A stretch of 16,992 bases of DNA from an uncultured Neglectibacter sp. (GCA_937958185.1 CALFFN010000002.1:1-16992); one strand, 5' to 3'. Counted from the stretch's first letter, positions 1 through 7,231 are shown. Program-made: numbers and translations. Notes: generated by a model from the letters alone, not told the origin.

Positions 1-274
1 CGTCGAATACACGGCCCAGCATGTCTTCAGACACACCCAGTTCCATGCTTCGTCCGAGGAAACGTACTTTACTGTCAGACAGGTTGATACCTGTTGAGCT
101 TTCAAAAAGCTGTACCAGGGCATCACTGCCGTTAATTTCAAGTACACGGCAGCGGCGTGTCTCACCGCTTGCCAGCTCGATCTCACCTAATTCATCAAAA
201 TGTACATTTTCAACACCGCGCACCAACATCAGAGGGCCGGCAACTTCCTGTATGGTTCTATACTCTTTCGGCAT
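1..274 (-). CDS. atpB: V-type ATP synthase subunit B, N-terminal part (partial)
   Basis: The first 91 codons of the non-catalytic nucleotide-binding subunit of the V1 head are present; the rest lies beyond the left edge. The protein opens MPKEYRTIQEVAGPLMLV and continues through the beta-barrel domain typical of V/A-type B subunits, with the segment GVSEDMLGRVFD just before the edge. B alternates with A in the A3B3 hexamer. The ATG at 274 shares its A with the TAA stop of atpA (TAATG), so translation is probably coupled. An AAGGAGG ribosome-binding site lies 7 bases upstream, inside the end of atpA. Base composition here is lower in G+C than in the upstream operon genes (see atpA). Family identification is confident from the sequence and operon position. 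Confidence 0.93.
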   Translation of the reverse strand, partial: MPKEYRTIQEVAGPLMLVRGVENVHFDELGEIELASGETRRCRVLEINGSDALVQLFESSTGINLSDSKVRFLGRSMELGVSEDMLGRVFD

Positions 275-2043
275 TAGAAGTCCTCCTTCCCAAATACATT
301 GGCAATATCAGCAGCAAGTTCGTCCATTGTTGCCTTATATTCTTTGTCCAGTTTGTCTTCTGTCACATATTTGAAACGTCCAATCTTTTCGCGGACATCC
401 ATCTTGATCAGCCCCTGGATATTAGCACCCTTGTCAAGCGCTTCCTTGGACTGCTCATAAAATGCGATAACCAGTTTCATCAGCAGATACTGTTTCTGCA
501 GAGAACTGTAGGTATCTACTTCATGGAAGGAGTTCTGATGCAGGAAGTCCTCACGGATGGAGCGCGCAGCCTCCATTTTCAGACGGTCGCCTGCAGAGAG
601 CGCATCCATACCTACCATCTTAACGATTTCTTCCAGTTCAGCCTCATCCTGCAGAAGGCTCATCATCTTCTGACGGTCTTCCATCCAGTCAGGAGCAACC
701 TTCTCATTGAACCAGTCAGCCATATTGTCCAGATACAGAGAGTAGCTGGTCAGCCAGTTGATGGCCGGGAAATGACGCTTGTAGGACAGCGAAGAATCCA
801 GTCCCCAGTATACCTTTACGATACGCAGGGTCGCCTGGGACACCGGCTCTGAAATATCGCCTCCGGGCGGAGACACGGCTCCGATGACCGAGAGCGCTCC
901 CATGCGGCCCTCTTTTCCCAGAGAAACCACGCGGCCTGCGCGCTCGTAGAACTGCGCCAGCCGGGAGCCCAGATAGGCCGGATATCCTTCCTCGCCCGGC
1001 ATCTCTTCCAGACGGCCGGACATATCACGAAGGGCCTCCGCCCAGCGGGAGGTGGAATCCGCCATCAGTGCCACGGAATAGCCCATGTCGCGGAAATATT
1101 CCGCAATGGTGATGCCGGTGTAGATGGACGCTTCCCGCGCCGCCACGGGCATATCGGAGGTGTTGGCGATGAGCACCGTGCGCTTCATCAGGGAATACCC
1201 GGTTTTGGGGTCTACCAGCTCCGGGAACTCGTTTAATACGTCGGTCATCTCGTTGCCGCGTTCCCCGCAGCCGATATAGACCACGATGTCCGCGTCGGCC
1301 CATTTTGCCAGCTGGTGCTGCACCACGGTCTTGCCGCTGCCGAAAGGACCGGGAACGGCTGCCACGCCGCCCTTGGCAATGGGGAAGAGGGTGTCGATGA
1401 CTCTCTGCCCGGTGATAAGCGGCATGTCCGGGGACAGCTTCTGCTTGTAGGGGCGTCCCCGGCGGACGGGCCATTTCTGCATCAATGTGATGGGGATTTC
1501 CGCTCCGTCCGGCGTTTCCACAGTGGCAACGGTATCCGTTACGGTAAAGCTGCCGCTTTTGATTTCTTTCAGCTTGCCCACGATCCCCGGCGGGATCATG
1601 ATCTTGTGGGAGACGATCTCCGTCTCCTGCACCGTGCCGATAATATCGCCGCCGGTGACAGCATCTCCTGCCTGTGCGCAGGGGACAAACTCCCACTGCA
1701 GCTCCCGTTTCAGCGAAGGAACTTCCACGCCGCGCTGCAAATTGTTGCCGGAAACCTTCATGATGTCGTCCAGAGGCCGCTGAATGCCGTCGTAAATGCT
1801 GCTGATCAGCCCGGGCCCAAGCTCAACGCTCATGGGTTCCCCGGTGGATTCCACAGGGGCGCCGGGACCCAGCCCGGAGGTTTCCTCATACACCTGAATG
1901 GAGGCTTCATCGCCGTGCATTTCGATGATCTCGCCGATCAGGCGCTTGTCGCTGACACGCACAACGTCGAACATATTGGCGTCCCGCATTCCTTTGGCGA
2001 TGACCAGCGGTCCGGCGACTTTTTTAATCGTGCCTTTACTCAT
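274..2043 (-). CDS. atpA: V-type ATP synthase subunit A (catalytic)
   Basis: This is the catalytic ATPase subunit of the cytoplasmic V1 domain, 589 residues, the usual length for bacterial and archaeal A subunits. It starts MSKGTIKKVAGPLVIAKGM (beta-barrel), followed by the A-subunit-specific non-homologous region at about residues 115-190. The Walker A loop GPFGSGKT is at residues 232-239. The catalytic glutamate lies in GCGERGNEM, and the motif ALMADSTSRWAEALRD follows. The helical C-terminal domain ends GKEDF. The start is ATG at 2043, preceded by only a weak GGGTGA site and a 56-base spacer after atpF containing short tandem repeats. Composition is odd: by hand count G+C is about 65% over 841-1080 but about 48% over 301-780, so the last third of the gene and the start of atpB differ from the rest. 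The function call is very secure. Confidence 0.97.
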   Translation of the reverse strand: MSKGTIKKVAGPLVIAKGMRDANMFDVVRVSDKRLIGEIIEMHGDEASIQVYEETSGLGPGAPVESTGEPMSVELGPGLISSIYDGIQRPLDDIMKVSGNNLQRGVEVPSLKRELQWEFVPCAQAGDAVTGGDIIGTVQETEIVSHKIMIPPGIVGKLKEIKSGSFTVTDTVATVETPDGAEIPITLMQKWPVRRGRPYKQKLSPDMPLITGQRVIDTLFPIAKGGVAAVPGPFGSGKTVVQHQLAKWADADIVVYIGCGERGNEMTDVLNEFPELVDPKTGYSLMKRTVLIANTSDMPVAAREASIYTGITIAEYFRDMGYSVALMADSTSRWAEALRDMSGRLEEMPGEEGYPAYLGSRLAQFYERAGRVVSLGKEGRMGALSVIGAVSPPGGDISEPVSQATLRIVKVYWGLDSSLSYKRHFPAINWLTSYSLYLDNMADWFNEKVAPDWMEDRQKMMSLLQDEAELEEIVKMVGMDALSAGDRLKMEAARSIREDFLHQNSFHEVDTYSSLQKQYLLMKLVIAFYEQSKEALDKGANIQGLIKMDVREKIGRFKYVTEDKLDKEYKATMDELAADIANVFGKEDF

Positions 2044-2074
2044 GTTATCCGATCACCCGTTTCATTTTTGATGT

Positions 2075-2095
2075 TAGATACTAGATACTGGATAG
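2075..2095. repeat. Short tandem repeat in the atpF-atpA spacer
   Basis: TAGATAC occurs twice in direct succession (2075-2081 and 2082-2088), followed by a degenerate third unit (TGGATAG). The repeats fill much of the 56-base gap between atpF and atpA. The other operon junctions overlap or carry tight ribosome-binding sites. No function can be read from it; it may be replication slippage or a small insertion remnant. Confidence 0.6.
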
Positions 2096-2099
2096 AAGA

Positions 2100-2420
2100 T
2101 CATTTTTCATTGAAAATAATATCGGAACCCACCGCCTGCTCCACAGACTTTTTCACCATGGCAACGCCCATGCCGGTATTGCCCTGCACGCCGGGAATGG
2201 GGATAATGGCGGGAAGAGGGGCTTCCCGATAGCGTTCCAGTTCAACCTCCAGCTGAGCAGCCAGAGCTTCTGTGATATAGATGACGGCATAGTCCTGCTC
2301 TGCCAGGTTCCGCAGGGTGCGCGCTCCCGCTTCGCTGTCGGGAACGGGGAAAATATCCAGCCCCAGGGCGGCAAAGCCGTAAATGCTGTCACGGTCTCCC
2401 AAAACTGCTATCCTATACAT
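2100..2420 (-). CDS. atpF: V-type ATP synthase subunit F
   Basis: This small central-stalk subunit (106 residues, typical size) sits with subunit D on the rotor inside the A3B3 head and modulates ATPase activity. The N-terminus MYRIAVLGDRDSIYGFAALG matches the family's opening beta-strand and G-D-x-D-S/T turn. YAVIYITEALA and PAIIPIPGVQGNTGMG are the later Rossmann-like core strands and the conserved I-P-G stretch. In E. hirae nomenclature it corresponds to NtpG. Its ATG at 2420 overlaps the 3' end of atpC by 8 bases, so its ribosome-binding site lies within atpC and translational coupling is likely. The stop is TGA. Confidence 0.94.
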   Translation of the reverse strand: MYRIAVLGDRDSIYGFAALGLDIFPVPDSEAGARTLRNLAEQDYAVIYITEALAAQLEVELERYREAPLPAIIPIPGVQGNTGMGVAMVKKSVEQAVGSDIIFNEK

Positions 2421-3378
2421 ACATGTCCCTCATTCTCTCCCGGATCATATCTTCGTCCAGCCGGTTGAGCTTGCCGGACAGAGCGATCCGCACACTGGCG
2501 ATCTCATTGCGCCGGGCAAGCACATAGGCAAAGAGCGGTCCCACCGTAAAGGGATTCGTTTTTTGCTCCTGGATCAGCCCGATGACCTGATTGTCGCACC
2601 ATTTTTCAAAGGCGGAATAGGATTTTTTCATTTCTTCTGCCGCGCCGCCGTATGGCGTAGAAGCCAGATAAGCGAAAACGTCCTCCGGCTTTTTGCAGGC
2701 GGCGGCAGCCAGCTCGCCGATATCCAATGTGGCGCAGGGGGCAAGGGCGGAATCCAGAAACGCTCTGGACTTCCCGGTCTTGCAGGCGCGCATGGCAATT
2801 TTGATATCGGAAATGGCGACCGTCAGCTCCGCGTACTGCCCCAGCAGCTCGTGCCCGGCTTCCTTGCCGGCGCTCTGCACGTCCATGAGACAGGCGCGGT
2901 CCAGAATGACGTCGCAGAGCTGCCCGTCCTCGGTGTGCAGCAGGGTATGGTAGGCGCTGTCGGCAGCCTCCGCCATAGTGGGGGGCAGAGGGGAGAAATT
3001 GTTTTCCCTCACACAGCGCATCATCACTTCCGGCTCGATGGTGCCGCCGGGCAGGAATACGTCGTGCGGCTCCGTGTTGGTGACCACGCACTTCACCGCA
3101 GCCTTCAGGTTGTTGTAATCCGTGGGGATCAGCAGCACCTGAAAGAGAGCGAGGTCGTCGGTCAGCTCCCGGATCAGCGCCCAGGTCTTTTCCTCCTCCG
3201 CCGACAAAAGCGCCTCGGCGGAATCATCGGAGCCGTTCCCCCAGCCCTTGTCGTGGAGGACGCGCAGGCATTCGTCATAGGTTTTACAGGAAAGCAGCTG
3301 GTCTATGTCCTGACGGGTCAGCAGGGAAAGCTCCTTGGAGCGTATCCTTGCCACCGCATAGATATAATCATTGCTCAT
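2413..3378 (-). CDS. atpC: V-type ATP synthase subunit C (rotor-to-ring adaptor)
   Basis: The 321-residue V-type subunit C (equivalent to eukaryotic subunit d) is a funnel-shaped, mostly helical protein connecting the central shaft to the K ring. The N-terminus SNDYIYAVARIRSKELSLL carries the family signature (YAVARIRxKE). The middle includes LALFQVLLIPTDYNNLKAAVK, with the conserved D-Y-N-N-L-K found in each repeat of the fold. The end LNRLDEDMIRERMRDMYV is the usual L-P/N-R-x-x-E-x-I-R-E-R-x-R-x-x-Y-V tail. A 77-base gap separates it from atpE and contains a G+C-rich hairpin. Its ribosome-binding site (AAAGGAAG) is farther from the ATG than in the neighbouring genes. Confidence 0.95.
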   Translation of the reverse strand: MSNDYIYAVARIRSKELSLLTRQDIDQLLSCKTYDECLRVLHDKGWGNGSDDSAEALLSAEEEKTWALIRELTDDLALFQVLLIPTDYNNLKAAVKCVVTNTEPHDVFLPGGTIEPEVMMRCVRENNFSPLPPTMAEAADSAYHTLLHTEDGQLCDVILDRACLMDVQSAGKEAGHELLGQYAELTVAISDIKIAMRACKTGKSRAFLDSALAPCATLDIGELAAAACKKPEDVFAYLASTPYGGAAEEMKKSYSAFEKWCDNQVIGLIQEQKTNPFTVGPLFAYVLARRNEIASVRIALSGKLNRLDEDMIRERMRDMYV

Positions 3379-3415
3379 GATTATGGCTTACTTCCTTTCT
3401 CTTGGTTTGAGTCAT

Positions 3416-3436
3416 GGGCGGAACACCGTCCCGCCC
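3416..3436 (-). other. G+C-rich hairpin between atpE and atpC
   Basis: GGGCGG at 3416-3421 pairs with CCGCCC at 3431-3436 around a 9-base loop, in the 77-base atpE-atpC spacer. No T-run follows on the minus strand, so it is not a standard intrinsic terminator. It could be an mRNA-processing or stabilising element that tunes the amount of each subunit. That role is inference; only the pairing is visible. Confidence 0.4.
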
Positions 3437-3455
3437 TTCCGTGCCCGGAAAGCCG

Positions 3456-4049
3456 TCAGGCAGTGGGGAAAAGGAGTTTTCCGGCAATGTCTCTCAGCTC
3501 ACCGTCCGCTTCTTCAAAGATGGCCCGGAAGGTGCAGTTGATGTCAATCCCGCCGTATACGAGAAGAAAGCCGTTTTCAATGTCACAGGGTGTCTTTGAG
3601 AGGGTGATCTCCGCCTGAGGGGCAGCCTGCCTCAGCTCTGCCTCAAAGTTTTCCGGCAGCCGCTGCAGGTCCCGGCTGTTCAGACGCATTTCCCCCTTGC
3701 CTTCTCCGGCAAAGCGGGACACAAGCTGCAGCAGCATAGCAAAATATTCCTTGTCCGGGGCGGCTTCCAGAGACGATCTTGTCTTGTCGATGGCGTCGCG
3801 GATCACCTGCTGCTTAAAGGTCAGCATGGCGTTGCGGCGCGCAAGCTCGGCGGCGGAATCGGCTCTCTCACGGATATCTTGGGCTTTTTTTTCGCCGTTT
3901 TGCAGGATATCCTGCGTTTTTTTCGCAGCTTCTTCTTTTGCGGCAGCCAGGATTTCATCGGCTTTGCCCTTTGCGGCGGCAAGCAGCCCTTCCGCTTCTT
4001 GCCGGGCGTCGCTGTCTATTTGACTGAGTATGGTTTCCAGTCCTGTCAT
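3456..4049 (-). CDS. atpE: V-type ATP synthase subunit E (peripheral stalk)
   Basis: This is the peripheral-stalk subunit that pairs with the G/H subunit to form the stator holding the A3B3 head against subunit I. The first ~90 residues are a charged, alanine-rich helix with heptad character (EAEGLLAAAKGKADEILAAAKEEAAKK). The C-terminal ~100 residues form the globular domain that contacts A/B, including the family-like strand GFLLVYGGIDINCTFRAIFEE. I place the start at the ATG at 4049 (197 residues, MTGLETILSQIDSDARQ) because AAGGAG lies 7 bases upstream. An in-frame TTG at 4079 would add ten residues and destroy that spacing, so I reject it. The stop is TGA at 3456. Confidence 0.93.
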   Translation of the reverse strand: MTGLETILSQIDSDARQEAEGLLAAAKGKADEILAAAKEEAAKKTQDILQNGEKKAQDIRERADSAAELARRNAMLTFKQQVIRDAIDKTRSSLEAAPDKEYFAMLLQLVSRFAGEGKGEMRLNSRDLQRLPENFEAELRQAAPQAEITLSKTPCDIENGFLLVYGGIDINCTFRAIFEEADGELRDIAGKLLFPTA

Positions 4050-4056
4050 GGTATCG

Positions 4057-4062
4057 CTCCTT
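4057..4062 (-). promoter_or_regulatory. Ribosome-binding site that sets the atpE start
   Basis: AAGGAG on the minus strand, 7 bases before the ATG at 4049. It decides between that ATG and the upstream in-frame TTG at 4079. Confidence 0.75.
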
Positions 4063-4073
4063 CCTCTTGTTCT

Positions 4074-4090
4074 CCGCAAAAAACTTGCGG
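4074..4090 (-). other. Intercistronic hairpin just downstream of atpK
   Basis: CCGCAA (4074-4079) pairs with TTGCGG (4085-4090) across a 5-base loop, in the 58-base gap between the atpK stop and the atpE start. The loop is T-rich on the transcript strand but no T-tract follows the stem. K is needed in many copies per complex, so a hairpin after it could protect the upstream mRNA or attenuate downstream genes. That is inference. Confidence 0.45.
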
Positions 4091-4107
4091 GCAGGATCGG
4101 GTCGGTC

Positions 4108-4602
4108 TTACAGAGCCAGACTGCTGACGCCGAAAATAGCGAGGATAGAGATCAGCAGAGCGAACACGGCGTAGGTCTCCACCATGGCGGGGAAGATCAT
4201 AGCCTTGCCGAACTGGTCAGGCTTCTTGGCGACCAGCGCGATACTGGCAACGGACGCCTTTGCCTGCTGCAAAGCGGAGACCCAGCCCACGATAGCCATG
4301 GGCAGGCAGGAAGCAAGATACAGGAGCCCCTTGATCAGGCTGATGTCAGAGGAGCCGCCCATCACGCCGATCTGCGTCAGGGTGACAAAGCCGATCAGCA
4401 GACCGTAAATGCCCTGTGTACCGGGCAGAAGCTGCAAAATCAGCACCTTACCGAACTGGCTGGGGTCCTCGGTCACAACGCCCGCGGCGGCACGGCCGGT
4501 CATGCTCACGCCGATGGCAGAGCCGATGCCGCCCATAAAGGTGGCAAGGATTGCGCCCAGCAGGGCAAAAACGATACCCATAGTGTTCCAATCGAATTTC
4601 AT
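4108..4602 (-). CDS. atpK: V-type ATPase subunit K, rotor-ring proteolipid (probable Na+ type)
   Basis: The membrane-ring subunit that carries the transported ion, 164 residues, with four predicted membrane helices formed by a duplicated hairpin (residues ~8-35, 52-75, 88-112, 133-160). The first half carries LILQLLPGTQGIYG and the second half AMVETYAVFALLISIL with the ion-binding carboxylate Glu142. Known E. hirae NtpK sodium ligands are Leu61, Thr64, Gln65, Gln110 and Glu139. The matching residues here are Leu59, Thr62, Gln63, Gln113 and Glu142, all present, which favours Na+ coupling. The first hairpin lacks its own carboxylate (Gln63), giving one ion per subunit as usual for V-type rings. 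The ATG directly abuts the TAA of atpI, with a GGAGG site inside atpI. Confidence 0.95.
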   Translation of the reverse strand: MKFDWNTMGIVFALLGAILATFMGGIGSAIGVSMTGRAAAGVVTEDPSQFGKVLILQLLPGTQGIYGLLIGFVTLTQIGVMGGSSDISLIKGLLYLASCLPMAIVGWVSALQQAKASVASIALVAKKPDQFGKAMIFPAMVETYAVFALLISILAIFGVSSLAL

Positions 4603-6618
4603 TTACTTTTCCTCCGTAATTTTGAAATGTTTTGTATTTGCGGTAAACGGCGCGAATTTGCGCCCATTTCCCTCGTAAAATTTACCAAAGAACTCCACAT
4701 ACTGTAATCTGTTGGTGTGGACATACGCGCCCAGTAGGTTGATCGCCAGGTTCAACACATGACCGATCACAAAAACGATGATAAAGAAGATCGCGCCGAA
4801 TACGCCGCCGCCCATCATGCTGCCCAATTGATTAAACACCGTGGCGATGACCCCGGTGGCAAGCCCCAGCGCCAGAAGACGGGAATAGGAGAGAATGTCG
4901 CTGAGATAGCTGGAAACGCCGTACAGCCCGTACAGTCCCTTTAAGAAGCGCTTGCCGATGCTTTTGGATTCCCGTCCGGCGGTGAGGACGATGCCCACAG
5001 CGCCGATCCCGGCGAAAACCGCCGCCAGCGTGCCCACAATGGGGGGCAGGGTAAAGGACAGCCCCGCCATATCCCGGAACATATCCGTGGACACCAGCAG
5101 CAAAATCAGCCCGCCTACCAAAAAGTACCAGAACACCACGTCGTACAGCGCGTCGGCAAATTTCTTCCGTTTTGCCAACTGGTAGAACTGCACCCCCAGC
5201 CCGGTGAACAGGTGGATAACGCCCAGCAGGAAAGAGAACATCAGCAGCCGCATGGGTTCGTCCAGCGGCGCGAACCACAGGGGCGGGATCGTAAAGTCGG
5301 AGTTAAAAAACGTTTTGGCGATCACGGAAACGGCGTCTCCGAAATATCCGCCGAACATTACGCCCCAGAAAGTGGTGGAAACGCCGCAGTAGAGAAACAT
5401 TTTCAGGGTCTTTCTCAAACCGGGCTCAATATTTTTGAATTTCCAGAGAACAAAGCCGCAGCCCAGCACCATCAAAAGACCGTAAGCCGCGTCGGAAAGC
5501 ATCATGCCGAACAGCACATAGTAAAAAAGCGACATGATAAAGGAGGGGTCGCATTCGTGTTTGCCCGGCAGGCTGTAACCTTCTACCACGCCCTCCACAG
5601 GGGCGGCAAAGAAATTGTTCTTCAGTTTCACAGGCACGTCTTCGTCCTCGGCGGGCGTTTCCAGCTCGACATAGGCGTGGAAGGTGCTTTCCAGCTCCTG
5701 TTCCAGCGCGGGAGCGTTTTCGGCGGGAATGTACCCCGTTACCTGGAACACATGGGGGCTTTGCCACAGCTCGCCCAGAACCTTATACTTTTCAGCGCGC
5801 ATGGTGTAGTAGTCCGCCGTAAAGAGCAGGGCTTCCCGCTTGTCCGCGTAGGAAGCGATCTCCTTTTTTGCGGCGTCGATCTCCGCCTGCTCCTTGTCCC
5901 TGCGCCTTTTCAGCTCCTCCGCCCGTTCGGCAGGGGAGATTTTTGAGGGAGCGGCAGGGTAGGTAAAGCCCATGGCGCGCAGCGCGGCTTCCACCTGCAT
6001 TCCATATTTTCCAAGGCAAATGATAAAGGCGCAGGTCTGCTGCGGGCGGGAGCTGACGATCTCAGCCTCCAGGGCGGAGACCTCCGGCAGCGCCTCAGCC
6101 AGACGATCCTTCAGCTCGCCTTCGGTCAGTTCTTCCGGGAAGGAGCCGATGAACACGCTGGTGGAATTGGTGCCGATGGTGCGCATGGAGACGTCCAGCC
6201 CCAGCCAGGGCTGCAAGGCTTCTATCTGAGCGTCCAGGCGCAGGATTTCCGCCTGGCTGTCCGTGATTTTCTTGCCCAGCGCCACAATGCGGGAAGCGGC
6301 CTTTGTCACTTCCGGGGCGGCCAGGGCAGTCTCGTCATACTGCTCCACAGTGATGGGCTTTCGCCCGGTCAATACGGCGGGAAGCCCCTTGGGCGGCGGG
6401 GAATACTGGTTCAAAGTTTCCACGGAATTGTTCAAAAGCTGAATGTTCTTTTCAAAGGTGAGCCGGGCAGAATCCGTATCGGTCTGGGAAAAGAATTCTT
6501 CCGCTTCCTTTGGGGAGTTGATCTCCACAACGCCCCGGCGCTGAAGCAGCTCCAGAATTTTTTTGCGGCTGCTTTTCAGCGCATAAATATTGATACGCTT
6601 CATTTCAAGCACTGCCAT
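4603..6618 (-). CDS. atpI: V-type ATP synthase subunit I (membrane stator)
   Basis: The 671-residue stator subunit, equivalent to eukaryotic subunit a, provides the ion half-channels beside the K ring. Residues 1 to about 330 are the cytoplasmic arm (MAVLEMKRINIYALKSSRKKILELL) with coiled-coil stretches that anchor the two peripheral stalks. From about residue 360 come seven or so membrane helices, beginning PSFIMSLFYYVLFGMMLSDA. The conserved segment SYSRLLALGLATGV carries the essential helix arginine, here Arg580, which interacts with the ring carboxylate. The C-terminus VEFFGKFYEGNGRKFAPF is characteristic of the family. The start is supported by AAGGAGG 8-9 bases upstream of the ATG at 6618, overlapping the end of the stalk-subunit gene. 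Confidence 0.96.
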   Translation of the reverse strand: MAVLEMKRINIYALKSSRKKILELLQRRGVVEINSPKEAEEFFSQTDTDSARLTFEKNIQLLNNSVETLNQYSPPPKGLPAVLTGRKPITVEQYDETALAAPEVTKAASRIVALGKKITDSQAEILRLDAQIEALQPWLGLDVSMRTIGTNSTSVFIGSFPEELTEGELKDRLAEALPEVSALEAEIVSSRPQQTCAFIICLGKYGMQVEAALRAMGFTYPAAPSKISPAERAEELKRRRDKEQAEIDAAKKEIASYADKREALLFTADYYTMRAEKYKVLGELWQSPHVFQVTGYIPAENAPALEQELESTFHAYVELETPAEDEDVPVKLKNNFFAAPVEGVVEGYSLPGKHECDPSFIMSLFYYVLFGMMLSDAAYGLLMVLGCGFVLWKFKNIEPGLRKTLKMFLYCGVSTTFWGVMFGGYFGDAVSVIAKTFFNSDFTIPPLWFAPLDEPMRLLMFSFLLGVIHLFTGLGVQFYQLAKRKKFADALYDVVFWYFLVGGLILLLVSTDMFRDMAGLSFTLPPIVGTLAAVFAGIGAVGIVLTAGRESKSIGKRFLKGLYGLYGVSSYLSDILSYSRLLALGLATGVIATVFNQLGSMMGGGVFGAIFFIIVFVIGHVLNLAINLLGAYVHTNRLQYVEFFGKFYEGNGRKFAPFTANTKHFKITEEK

Positions 6619-6623
6619 CGGAA

Positions 6624-6950
6624 CTACCTCCTTTCCGCCTGACCCAATACGGTCCTTGTGATTTCCTCCGCCGTGCGGGGCAGGGCGGCAGCGGCAGCTT
6701 CCCGCAGGCGGGTCTGCTCCTCCTCGGTTTCCTGAAGAGAGCGCGCTTTTTGCTTTTCTCCGTCGGCACGCGCCACGCCGCAGAGGACCTCCACCCGTTT
6801 GAGGGCTTCCTTTTCCGCGTCCGCCAGCAGCTTTTTGCTTTGTGCTTCCGCCTCAGCTACCAGCCGCGCGCTTTCTTCCCTTGCCTGCAGTATGAGCTGG
6901 TGGGCGGCTTTTTCCGCCTCGCTGACTGCCTGCATGGTTTCTTTTGCCAA
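6624..6950 (-). CDS. V-type ATPase peripheral stalk subunit G/H (NtpF-like)
   Basis: The first gene of the operon encodes a 108-residue, almost wholly helical, charged protein rich in Ala, Glu, Lys and Arg (MAKETMQAVSEAEKAAHQLI... LADAEKEALKRVEVL). It fits the small peripheral-stalk subunit, called NtpF in E. hirae and H/G elsewhere, that winds around subunit E as a right-handed coiled coil. Its position immediately before atpI matches the bacterial order F-I-K-E-C-G-A-B. The start codon is TTG at 6950, chosen because the near-perfect Shine-Dalgarno GGAGGTGA lies 7 bases upstream. The TAG stop is embedded in the ribosome-binding site of atpI. Such coiled-coil proteins evolve fast, so identity rests partly on context. 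Confidence 0.85.
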   Translation of the reverse strand: MAKETMQAVSEAEKAAHQLILQAREESARLVAEAEAQSKKLLADAEKEALKRVEVLCGVARADGEKQKARSLQETEEEQTRLREAAAAALPRTAEEITRTVLGQAERR

Positions 6951-6957
6951 GATACTT

Positions 6958-6965
6958 TCACCTCC
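6958..6965 (-). promoter_or_regulatory. Strong Shine-Dalgarno site for the TTG-initiated first atp gene
   Basis: GGAGGTGA on the minus strand, fully complementary to the usual 16S rRNA 3' end, 7 bases before a TTG start codon. It justifies the non-ATG start. Confidence 0.8.
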
Positions 6966-6981
6966 TGTCCTTCCTGTACAG

Positions 6982-7047
6982 CCTGCTTTTATCAGCGGGA
7001 AAGCAGGGAGTAGGAGCCTGATTTTCCGGGCGCAGAGCCTGCGCCCG
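6982..7047 (-). promoter_or_regulatory. atp operon 5' leader with two stem-loops
   Basis: The leader of about 113 bases between the predicted transcription start (near 7063) and the TTG at 6950 holds two perfect 8-bp stems. One is CGGGCGCA/TGCGCCCG (7027-7047, 5-base loop). The other is CCTGCTTT/AAAGCAGG (6982-7007, 10-base loop). Neither is followed by a T-run, so neither looks like a terminator. They could protect the mRNA 5' end or regulate access to it. The motif GCCTG recurs at 6981, 7016 and 7037, which would allow alternative pairings. A regulatory role is inference. Confidence 0.45.
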
Positions 7048-7069
7048 CATGTTCAGGTATATGTCAGTT

Positions 7070-7098
7070 ATTATACCCCTTTTGGAAGCAAATGTCAA
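7070..7098 (-). promoter_or_regulatory. Consensus sigma-A promoter of the atp operon
   Basis: On the minus strand, TTGACA (7093-7098), exactly 17 bases, then TATAAT (7070-7075): both hexamers are perfect consensus with ideal spacing. An A/T-rich tract (GGAAAATTTT) lies directly upstream of the -35 like an UP element. The predicted start is near 7063. The rest of the 300-base gene-free stretch 6951-7254 holds the leader described separately, a distant inverted repeat (TTTGCCCCG at 7115-7123 and CGGGGCAAA at 7176-7184) and the terminator at 7200-7231. Confidence 0.9.
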
Positions 7099-7199
7099 AA
7101 ATTTTCCAGCAAAATTTGCCCCGGATTTCCGCGCCGATAAGGGCTGTTTATGAAATTTACAAAAAGTTCACGGATCGGGGCAAAATACGGTTTTCCGGC

Positions 7200-7231
7200 A
7201 AAAAAAGCGGAACGGCTTTTGCCGTCCCGCT
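7200..7231 (-). terminator. Intrinsic terminator after the PrsA-like gene
   Basis: On the minus strand, an 11-bp stem (AGCGGGACGGC with GCCGTTCCGCT, one mismatch) around an AAAA loop is followed by seven T's. It begins 24 bases after the TGA stop of the lipoprotein gene and insulates it from the atp promoter downstream. Confidence 0.92.
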
